This document shows, in pieces, positions 1 to 4,870 of a stretch of DNA of 5,800 nucleotides (positions are counted from its first letter, which is position 1; each line of letters opens with the position of its first letter). Position numbers and translations under genes: made by a program. Source of the DNA: Paracoccaceae bacterium. GTDB taxonomy: Bacteria > Pseudomonadota > Alphaproteobacteria > Rhodobacterales > Rhodobacteraceae. Location: the NCBI GenBank assembly GCA_003561595.1, contig PWWF01000163.1:1-5800 (forward strand). Reading direction: 5' to 3'. Below the pieces are notes generated by a model, which ran no database searches, was not told the origin of the DNA, and saw only the letters and a list, made by a program, of their open reading frames with translations.

Positions 1-954
1 CTCGATCCCCGCCGCGCGCGCCATCGCGGGCAGATGCAGCACCAGATTGGTGGACCCGCCCGTGGCCATCAGCCCCACGATCCCGTTCACGAAGGCGCGT
101 TCATCCAGCACCTGTCCCGCCGGGCGATAATCATTGCCCTGCGCGGTGATTGCCAATGCGCGTTCAGTCGCGGCCACGGTCAGCGCTTCGCGCAACGGCG
201 TGCCGGGATTGACAAAGGCCGCGCCGGGCAGGTGCAGCCCCATGAATTCCATCAGCATCTGGTTGGTATTGGCGGTACCGTAGAAGGTGCAGGTGCCGGG
301 CCCGTGATAGCTGGCCATCTCGGCCTCCATCAGTTTGTCGCGCCCGATCTGCCCTTCGGCGAATTGCTGGCGCACCCTGGCCTTTTCATCATTGGGCAGC
401 CCGCTGGTCATCGGCCCTGCAGGCACAAAGACCGAAGGCACATGGCCAAAGGTCGCTGCCGCGATCACCAGCCCCGGCACGATCTTGTCGCAGACCCCCA
501 GCCAGACCGCCGCGTCAAAGCAGTTATGCGACATCGCCACCCCGGCCGAGAGCGCGATCACATCGCGCGAGAAGAGCGACAGTTCCATCCCCGGCTGGCC
601 CTGGGTCACGCCGTCACACATAGCAGGCACACCGCCGGCCACCTGCGCAGTGCCGCCCGCTGCGCGGGCGGCCTGGCGTATGATCTCGGGGTAATGCTCG
701 AACGGCTGATGCGCCGACAGCATGTCGTTATAGGCCGTCACGATCCCCAGATTGGGCGCGCGCCCCCCGGCCAGCATGTCCTTGTCCGCCCCCATCGCCG
801 CATAGGCATGGGCCTGGTTGCCGCAAGAGAGATGCGCACGCACTGGCCCTGCATCGGCGGCGGCCTGCATACGCTCCAGATAGGCCGCGCGGCGCGGGGC
901 GGAACGGGTGCGGATACGGTCGGTGACGGATTCGATGACGGGGTGCAGGGGCAT
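1..954 (-). CDS. edd: Phosphogluconate dehydratase (6-phosphogluconate dehydratase), 3' end off window
   Basis: Edd dehydrates 6-phosphogluconate to 2-keto-3-deoxy-6-phosphogluconate, the first committed step of the Entner-Doudoroff pathway, in the cytoplasm. The minus-strand frame gives 318 residues and runs off the left edge, about half of the roughly 600 aa usual for the family. Family blocks seen directly: [13 protein letters not shown] (43-55), [12 protein letters not shown] (73-84), [20 protein letters not shown] (107-126), GVCDKIVPG (153-161), [15 protein letters not shown] (219-233) and LMATGGSTN (295-303). Cys113, Cys155 and Cys222 lie in the conserved blocks of the IlvD/Edd family, where iron-sulfur ligands are found (known for the family; the role of each Cys is inferred). 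The start ATG at 954-952 has an AGGAG six bases upstream. The start, the block order and the promoter agree, so the gene looks intact up to the edge. The related IlvD is less likely, because these blocks follow Edd, not dihydroxy-acid dehydratase. The usual partner eda would lie off the left side. Confidence 0.96.
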   Translation of the reverse strand, partial: MPLHPVIESVTDRIRTRSAPRRAAYLERMQAAADAGPVRAHLSCGNQAHAYAAMGADKDMLAGGRAPNLGIVTAYNDMLSAHQPFEHYPEIIRQAARAAGGTAQVAGGVPAMCDGVTQGQPGMELSLFSRDVIALSAGVAMSHNCFDAAVWLGVCDKIVPGLVIAAATFGHVPSVFVPAGPMTSGLPNDEKARVRQQFAEGQIGRDKLMEAEMASYHGPGTCTFYGTANTNQMLMEFMGLHLPGAAFVNPGTPLREALTVAATERALAITAQGNDYRPAGQVLDERAFVNGIVGLMATGGSTNLVLHLPAMARAAGIE

Positions 955-960
955 CTGGCT

Positions 961-965
961 CTCCT
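961..965 (-). promoter_or_regulatory. Shine-Dalgarno site of edd
   Basis: On the minus strand AGGAG lies six bases before the ATG at 954. It fixes this ATG as the start: the conserved N-terminal Edd sequence begins immediately after it, and no other start codon in frame has a comparable site. Confidence 0.8.
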
Positions 966-990
966 GTGCCTGAACGGAAGGTCTGACCCT

Positions 991-1019
991 GATATAACCA
1001 GTTAGCGCTAACAGTTCAA
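991..1019 (-). promoter_or_regulatory. edd promoter (-35 TTGAAC, 17-bp spacer, -10 TATATC)
   Basis: Read on the minus strand, TTGAAC (1019-1014) and TATATC (996-991) are separated by exactly 17 bp. Each hexamer matches four of six sigma-70 consensus positions. The -10 box ends 36 bp before the edd start codon, leaving room for a short leader. The spacer is almost filled by a perfect palindrome, so a repressor bound there would block RNA polymerase. The hexamers are read directly; promoter activity is inferred. Confidence 0.6.
1001..1012. promoter_or_regulatory. LacI-family-type operator GTTAGCGCTAAC
   Basis: This is a perfect 12-bp palindrome with a central CG, the typical form of LacI/GalR-family operators. 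It closely resembles the TGTTAGCGCTAACA-type sites predicted for LacI-family sugar regulators in alphaproteobacteria (from memory). It sits between the -35 and -10 boxes of edd. The inference is that a LacI-type repressor sensing a sugar acid or an Entner-Doudoroff intermediate controls edd. The regulator gene is not in the window. Confidence 0.7.
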
Positions 1020-1167
1020 TGCGGCAAAGCGGGCATGCTGGGCTGCCGCACCTGGCGGGCGGCGGGGCTGGACACTGCCGGGGCCTCCGGGGCGCTTGTG
1101 CTCACTCTGGAAAAGGCATTCAGGCTTGCGATCCGCGCCCGTATGGGCGCCGTCATGCGCCAATTGT

Positions 1168-1222
1168 CGGCTTTGTCCGGGCTTGCATCGGATTTGCATC
1201 GGGCTTGCATCTGGGTTGCGCG
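1168..1222. repeat. 11-bp tandem repeat, three good units and two degenerate ones
   Basis: Consecutive 11-mers read CGGCTTTGTCC (1168), GGGCTTGCATC (1179), GGATTTGCATC (1190), GGGCTTGCATC (1201) and TGGGTTGCGCG (1212). Units two and four are identical and unit three differs at two bases; the outer two are decayed. The period is about one helical turn, so the TTGCATC cores would lie on the same DNA face. The last unit runs into TTGCGCGCAA. The array lies about 150 bp upstream of the edd promoter. It could be a protein-binding array or just slippage-derived sequence. Confidence 0.7.
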
Positions 1223-2077
1223 CAAGGGTCGCGGGCAGATCCCATGGACGCGCAGGTCACCGCTGGCACACAGCGACATCATCCCAAGGCGCACGGGCGC
1301 CGCTCAGCGCGACAAATCCGGGCGGTGTTCTGTGCGACGTCAGAATACGGGGCAGCACGACAGTTCAAGCCGGCACGGCAGGTCAGTCTCAATTCGATCA
1401 TGGTCAACATCAGCGATCCGGACGGAACCGCGCAGACCCCTTTGGCATCGGACCAGATTGTCTTGCGCCAGCGGCCGCTTTGGCAGCGCCGGCCAGCCGG
1501 AGTTCCACTATACGCATGGAAGACACCCGTTGCGCCACTTGACCAATGAGAGGCTTGGTAACGCAAGGCACCCCAGGCGAAGGTTACCGCCCTCCCACAA
1601 AGGCGATGGCGACAGTTACGCGCCCCCAAGCTCGGCTAAAAATGACCCCGCCGGGGCACTCGTCCCGCTGCGCGATCGATGGCGTGGCGCAATCGCTCAA
1701 GCGTCCCTCCCCCCGTCACGCACATGTCCGGCAGGCGTAACCCCGAAGGCATCGACGACGGAACGCCCCATCTGATGTATTGCGGGGTCAGACAAGCCGT
1801 AATGAGGGATCAGGAATGCCCGCAACGGTGGTCCCCGTCCCTTGCGGCAACTCCTCGGCGGCATCTCTCTGTAACCGAGCTTGTCCCGGATCGAGGCCAA
1901 CAGAGTAACACCGGGAAGACCCCGCAGGTCACCGCGCAGCCCCGCCAGCCTGTAGGATCAGGCCCCCGCAAACATCTGTCAGGCCCTTCTGGAACGCGCC
2001 TGCCAATATCCGCGCTTTTGAAACGTGCCACGTCACGCCGACACGCCAAGCTACCCCCTTGAGACACCCCCTCGCTG

Positions 2078-2106
2078 CCCGAGCCATGCCCTCAGCACAT
2101 GGCGGG
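2078..2106. repeat. Imperfect hairpin upstream of the small-protein gene
   Basis: The arms GCCATG (2083-2088) and CATGGC (2098-2103) are perfect inverted repeats around a 9-base loop. CCC (2078-2080) and GGG (2104-2106) extend the stem past a two-base GA bulge. It lies about 40 bp upstream of the proposed -10 box. There is no following T-run, so it is not an obvious terminator. It could be an operator or have no function. Confidence 0.3.
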
Positions 2107-2115
2107 ACTGCGCAT

Positions 2116-2151
2116 TTGTTGGTCACATTCCCTGTCGCAACCCCCTATATG
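2116..2151 (+). promoter_or_regulatory. Possible promoter of the small-protein/rlmI/PIN operon
   Basis: A run of Cs followed by TATATG (2146-2151) is a common -10 context in Rhodobacterales as I recall it, and it lies 32 bp before the ATG at 2184. The -35 part is weak: TTGGTC (2119-2124) would need a 21-bp spacer, and at 17 bp the hexamer is TCACAT. It is proposed mainly because the gene behind it has a good ribosome binding site and no other promoter is visible nearby. Confidence 0.35.
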
Positions 2152-2183
2152 CTGCCCCGTAGAGAACACAGGAGCCAAAAGAA

Positions 2184-2339
2184 ATGACCCCCTCGAACCT
2201 GCCCCATTCGCTGGATATTACCGCGCTGGAGCTTGAAGCCCGCCGCATGCGCGCCGAATGGATTGCTGATGGCGTGAAAGCGCTGATGGCCCGCCTGAGC
2301 GCGCTGATCCCGCATGGCGGGGCCTCTGCCCGCGGCTGA
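2184..2339 (+). CDS. 51-aa small protein, Rhodobacterales RSP_7527-like
   Basis: The product is 51 residues, starting MTPSNLPHSL and ending GGASARG. The start is well supported: AGGAG (2170-2174) lies nine bases before the ATG. The middle, LELEARRMRAEWIADGVKAL (residues 16-35), reads as an amphipathic charged helix with an EARRMRAE core, followed by a second helix MARLSALI. There is no signal peptide or membrane segment. From memory, short Rhodobacterales proteins with this ARxMRAE pattern are annotated as the RSP_7527 family, and the pattern recalls DUF1127-type small proteins; neither assignment could be tested here. Function is unknown. It lies 80 bp upstream of the methyltransferase gene on the same strand, so it may be the first gene of that operon. 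A hairpin lies between them. Confidence 0.75.
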   Translation: MTPSNLPHSLDITALELEARRMRAEWIADGVKALMARLSALIPHGGASARG

Positions 2340-2352
2340 TCCGGCCTGACGG

Positions 2353-2388
2353 ATGGCGGGGGGCTTTCCAAAGCGGCCCCCCTCGCAT
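2353..2388. terminator. GC-rich hairpin between the small-protein gene and rlmI
   Basis: Six Gs (2358-2363) pair with six Cs (2377-2382). The outer arms ATG-CG (2353-2358) and CG-CAT (2384-2388) extend the stem past single-base bulges, and CTTT/AAAG can pair in the apical part. No T-run follows, so this is not a textbook intrinsic terminator. It starts 14 bases after the small gene's stop codon and ends about 30 bases before rlmI. It could terminate or attenuate transcription, or stabilise the upstream message. Confidence 0.5.
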
Positions 2389-2419
2389 ATGGCATCGCAA
2401 AGCCCTCGAGCAGGACGCC

Positions 2420-3616
2420 ATGATGCCCGATCTTCCCATTCTCCGACTGAAACCCAAGGCCGAAGCGCGTGCCATACGGCATGGCTTTCCATGGGTCTTT
2501 GCCAATGAATGCGTGCTGGACCGGCGCACGCGCGCACTGCCTGCGGGCAGTTTCGCGCAATTGCAGGACGGGATGCAGCGCCCGCTGGGCATTGTGACCG
2601 TGAATCCGGCCTCGAAAATCGTGGGTCGGATGATGGATCGCGATGCGCAGGCGCAGATCGATGGCGCATGGATCGCAGCACGCCTGCGCCGCGCGCTTGC
2701 CATGCGCGACCGGCTTTTCGCCACCCCCCATTACCGCCTGATCCATGCCGAGGCCGATGGCCTGCCGGGCGTGGTGATCGACCGGTTCGGGGAGGCTGCA
2801 GTGATCCAGCCCAACGCGGCATGGGCCGAACGACAGTTCGATTTGCTGGCGACGGCGCTTGCCGATGTCACCGGGGTAAGCGTGATCGTCAAGAACGGCA
2901 CGGGGCGCGCCCGCGCGCTGGAAGGTCTGGCCGAGGAAACCGCGCTCCATACGGGCGCGCTGGACGGCCCGGTGCCGGTGCCGATGAATGGTGCGACCTA
3001 TCTGGCCGATCTGACAGGCGGGCAGAAAACCGGGCTGTTCTATGATCAGCGCGACAATCACGCCTTTGCCGCAAGACTGGCAGTAGGGGCGCGCGTGCTG
3101 GATGTGTTTGCCCATGTCGGCGGGTTCGCATTGGCGGCGCTGGCGGGGGGCGCACAATCGGCACTGGCGGTGGACAGCTCGCAGCCCGCGCTGGCGCTGG
3201 CCGAACAAGGCGCGGCGGCAAGCGGTGTCGCTGACCGCTTTGCCACACGGCAAGGCGATGCCTTTGCCACGCTGGAAGCCCTGGCGCAGGAGGGCGCGCG
3301 CTTTGATCTGGTGATCTGCGATCCGCCCGCCTTTGCGCCCAACAAGGACGCGCTGACCGCGGGGTTGCGCGCCTATGAACGCGTGGCGCGGCTGGCCGCA
3401 CCGCTGGTCGCCGACGGGGGCTATCTGGGCCTGTGTTCATGCTCGCATGCCGCCGATCTGGGGGCATTCCGCGCCGCAAGCGCACGCGGCATCGGACGCG
3501 GGGGACGGCGCGGGCAGATCATCCATACAGGGTTTGCCGGGCCGGACCATCCGCAATTGCCGCAACTGGCCGAAAGCGGCTACCTCAAATCCGTGTTCTT
3601 CCGCCTGACCGCATGA
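2420..3616 (+). CDS. rlmI: RlmI-type 23S rRNA m5C methyltransferase (PUA + SAM-dependent methyltransferase)
   Basis: E. coli RlmI makes 5-methylcytosine at C1962 of 23S rRNA using S-adenosylmethionine; the same target is inferred here. The length of 398 aa fits (E. coli 396). Domains in order: an N-terminal PUA domain (about 5-80) with HGFPWVFANE (21-30); a linking domain with EADGLPGVVIDRFG (111-124); and a Rossmann methyltransferase with GGQKTGLFYDQR (200-211), motif I VLDVFAHVGGFAL (226-238), an acidic motif II around AVDSS (250-254), motif IV CDPPAF (300-305), CSCSH (339-343) and GPDHPQLPQL (374-383). Cysteines in these last blocks are candidates for catalysis. Two start codons are adjacent: AGGA (2412-2415) is four bases from the ATG at 2420 and seven from the ATG at 2423, so the second may be the real start. 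The stop overlaps the PIN gene start. A paralogous target rRNA base cannot be excluded. Confidence 0.88.
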   Translation: MMPDLPILRLKPKAEARAIRHGFPWVFANECVLDRRTRALPAGSFAQLQDGMQRPLGIVTVNPASKIVGRMMDRDAQAQIDGAWIAARLRRALAMRDRLFATPHYRLIHAEADGLPGVVIDRFGEAAVIQPNAAWAERQFDLLATALADVTGVSVIVKNGTGRARALEGLAEETALHTGALDGPVPVPMNGATYLADLTGGQKTGLFYDQRDNHAFAARLAVGARVLDVFAHVGGFALAALAGGAQSALAVDSSQPALALAEQGAAASGVADRFATRQGDAFATLEALAQEGARFDLVICDPPAFAPNKDALTAGLRAYERVARLAAPLVADGGYLGLCSCSHAADLGAFRAASARGIGRGGRRGQIIHTGFAGPDHPQLPQLAESGYLKSVFFRLTA

Positions 3617-4152
3617 AGGTGGTGCTCGACGCCTGTGTGCTGTTCCCGACAGTGCTGCGCGAGATCCTGCTGGGCGTGGCGGCGCGCGGGGGCTATGCGC
3701 CGCTCTGGTCGGCGCGGCTATTGGCCGAATGGCAGCGCGCTGCAGCCCGGCTGGGGCCCGAGGGGGCGGCGATCGCAGCAGCAGAGATCGCCAGCCTGCG
3801 CGGGCAGTGGCCACAGGCCGAGATTGATGCCGACCCTTCGACCGAGGCGCGGCTCTGGCTGCCCGATCCCGCCGATGCGCATGTGCTGGCAACGGCGATC
3901 ACCGGGAGTGCTGCGCAGATCGTGACGCTGAACCTGCGCGATTTTCCGACCCGGTTGCTGACGCCCGAGGGGGTGGTTGCCGAAGGCCCGGATGCGTTTC
4001 TGATGGCGCTGTGGCTGGATCAGCCGGAGATTGTGGAGGCAGCCGTGAAGGCTTCACAGGCGCGGACCGAAGCGGCCTCGGGCAGAGAGCAGCCCCTGCG
4101 CCCGCTGCTGAAACGGGCGAAACTGCCGCGTCTGGGCAAGGCGCTGGGCTGA
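3613..4152 (+). CDS. PIN-domain nuclease-like protein (RSP_2648-like), translationally coupled to rlmI
   Basis: PIN domains are metal-dependent RNases. This 179-aa protein shows the fold's acidic residues in order: Asp6 in VVLDACVLFP (3-12), Glu39 in LLAEW (36-40), Asp85/Asp88 in LPDPADAHVLATAI (83-96) and Asp110 in IVTLNLRDFP (103-112). The C-terminal tail (about 145-179) is basic (KRAKLPRLGK) and could bind RNA. The ATG at 3613 overlaps the rlmI TGA as ATGA and has no Shine-Dalgarno sequence before it, so reinitiation by ribosomes finishing rlmI is likely. The open frame continues upstream to 3433 inside rlmI, but the conserved N-terminus starts at this Met. No antitoxin gene is adjacent, so a VapC-type toxin role is unlikely. 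From memory such proteins are annotated in Rhodobacterales as the RSP_2648 family; the substrate is unknown. Confidence 0.85.
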   Translation: MKVVLDACVLFPTVLREILLGVAARGGYAPLWSARLLAEWQRAAARLGPEGAAIAAAEIASLRGQWPQAEIDADPSTEARLWLPDPADAHVLATAITGSAAQIVTLNLRDFPTRLLTPEGVVAEGPDAFLMALWLDQPEIVEAAVKASQARTEAASGREQPLRPLLKRAKLPRLGKALG

Positions 4153-4222
4153 GGCAGGGTGGGTTGCCACCCACCCTACATCGCCCGATCCGGTATCCCG
4201 TAGGGTGGGTGAAACCCACCCC
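4153..4222. repeat. REP doublet (REPIN-like) of two inverted GGGTGGGT hairpins; likely bidirectional terminator
   Basis: Hairpin 1 is AGGGTGGGT (4156-4164), loop TGCC, ACCCACCCT (4169-4177), a perfect 9-bp stem. Hairpin 2 is GGGTGGGT (4203-4210), loop GAA, ACCCACCC (4214-4221), a perfect 8-bp stem. The copies are in opposite orientation: ACCCACCCTAC (4169-4179) is the exact reverse complement of GTAGGGTGGGT (4200-4210), with 20 bases between. The pair can therefore fold as two small hairpins or one long one, as REPINs do. Similar TAGGGTGGGT palindromes are widespread short repeats in bacterial genomes (general knowledge). It starts right after the PIN stop codon and lies between convergent genes, so a role in ending transcription from either side is plausible. 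Confidence 0.8.
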
Positions 4223-4445
4223 GGATGGCCGACAGACAGATTTCATCTGGCCGGGTTGATCCGTTCCGGATGAGAGGCCAAGGACATTGCCCCATCGCCA
4301 CGCCACCAGTTGCTTTTCCGGACCGCCGTTACGCAACTCTCGGTATTCCGGGCAATGGCGGCAAGGCATGATTGCCAATGTGGTGTTTTCATTGTGATAG
4401 CCTGCATCCCGGCCTGCCATCGGCCTCATGAACCAAGCCACCAAG

Positions 4446-4457
4446 TCCTGATCAGGA
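4446..4457. repeat. Perfect 12-bp palindrome TCCTGATCAGGA
   Basis: It is perfectly self-complementary and stands alone in the gene-poor gap. It has no spacer, so it fits a dimer-binding DNA site better than an RNA hairpin. No promoter or gene start is clearly linked to it, and chance is possible. Confidence 0.3.
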
Positions 4458-4479
4458 GAACGGTGCGTCATCATGGCAT

Positions 4480-4502
4480 GACCGAATTTCACGAAATGGG
4501 TC
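4480..4502. repeat. 23-bp imperfect palindrome around ATTTC-AC-GAAAT
   Basis: The inner arms ATTTC (4486-4490) and GAAAT (4493-4497) are perfect around AC. The outer arms GACC (4480-4483) and GGTC (4499-4502) also match, with two bases on the left and one on the right between arms. The shape resembles an operator. The sequence is AT-rich compared with its surroundings. No clearly linked gene or promoter is visible. Confidence 0.35.
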
Positions 4503-4799
4503 AAGTCCGCTCTTGTGACACAGGTGGCAGATCGGGGCACCTCGCGTCATGCGGGCAGCCCGCGACGCACGTGGCGTCATCGACGACATCGCCGCCGCGT
4601 GGCAGCGTGAAGGGTTGCCAGAGGCACACCCCCCTCTGCTCATGCCGGATGGAGCACGATGGTCGCAACCGTCACAGGGCATGCGGGCCGGGGGCAGAAC
4701 GCCAGCGGGGCTCCACAGGTGGGCCGGGCAGCACCCACAGGTCACCCTCAGCGCCGGGGTCTTGCACCGGGTCACCGACATCCTCGGGCGGGAGTGCAA

Positions 4800-4818
4800 A
4801 TGCGCAAGTTGCGCGCAT
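4800..4818. terminator. Weak hairpin downstream of the hydrolase gene
   Basis: ATGCGC (4800-4805) can pair with GCGC-GC-AT (4811-4818) around the loop AAGTT, with a two-base bulge. It lies about 50 bases past the hydrolase stop codon (minus strand). There is no T-run, so termination is only a possibility. Confidence 0.2.
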
Positions 4819-4870
4819 GCTGCAGCTCATCCAACCGAGTTGTCCGCGTTGTGCCCGGAAAGGCGCAGCA

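Larger units (their letters stand above)
1020..2110. other. Gene-poor 1.1-kb intergenic stretch
   Basis: I find no convincing gene on either strand. The longest open frames (for example 1035-1775 on plus and 1016-1294 on minus) give proteins rich in Arg, Pro, Ala, His and Cys with no recognisable domain and no good ribosome binding site. This is what chance open frames look like in GC-rich DNA. The stretch does hold an 11-bp tandem repeat (1168-1222), the self-complementary TTGCGCGCAA (1216-1225), a small palindrome ACGTGCCACGT (2023-2033) and a hairpin at 2078-2106. A minus-strand frame at 1697-1957 reads somewhat like protein and may be a gene remnant. No tRNA, rRNA, SRP RNA, tmRNA or RNase P signature was recognised. 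Confidence 0.6.
4225..4870. other. Gene-poor 0.65-kb stretch between convergent transcription units
   Basis: No convincing gene was found. Open frames here (such as 4452-4799 and part of 3899-4540 on minus) lack recognisable domains and ribosome binding sites. Features seen are a perfect palindrome TCCTGATCAGGA (4446-4457), a 23-bp imperfect palindrome (4480-4502), and a short GC hairpin near 4800-4818. A minus-strand frame at about 4672-4818 has coding-like composition but no start signal and no recognised family. Confidence 0.5.

Noticed and set aside
34..1005. A 323-codon plus-strand open frame over the left end
   Set aside because: It is the antisense shadow of edd. The minus-strand frame carries a full set of Edd motifs with a ribosome binding site and promoter; the plus-strand product is His/Arg-rich and unlike any family.
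1510..1570. tRNA-like or insertion-sequence-end-like sequence
   Set aside because: No cloverleaf could be folded with D- and T-arm consensus, and no matching inverted repeat or transposase was found nearby.
1035..1775. A 246-codon plus-strand open frame in the first gap
   Set aside because: It has no ribosome binding site, no domain, and an Arg/Pro/Ser-rich composition; the overlapping frames look equally random.
1245..1936. CGCAGGTCACCGC occurring twice (near 1246 and 1923)
   Set aside because: A single 13-bp match in GC-rich DNA, without extension on either side, is easily due to chance.
2123..3253. A 376-codon minus-strand open frame opposite the small-protein gene and rlmI
   Set aside because: It lies antisense to two well-supported genes and its translation shows no recognisable domain, as expected in GC-rich coding DNA.
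3613..4152. PIN protein as the toxin of a VapBC toxin-antitoxin pair
   Set aside because: There is no small antitoxin gene directly upstream or downstream; the upstream neighbour is a full-length rRNA methyltransferase that overlaps it.
4672..4818. Coding-like minus-strand frame (EDVGDPVQDPGAEGDLWVLPG)
   Set aside because: No ribosome binding site or known family was recognised. It may be a remnant, but composition alone is not enough to call a gene.
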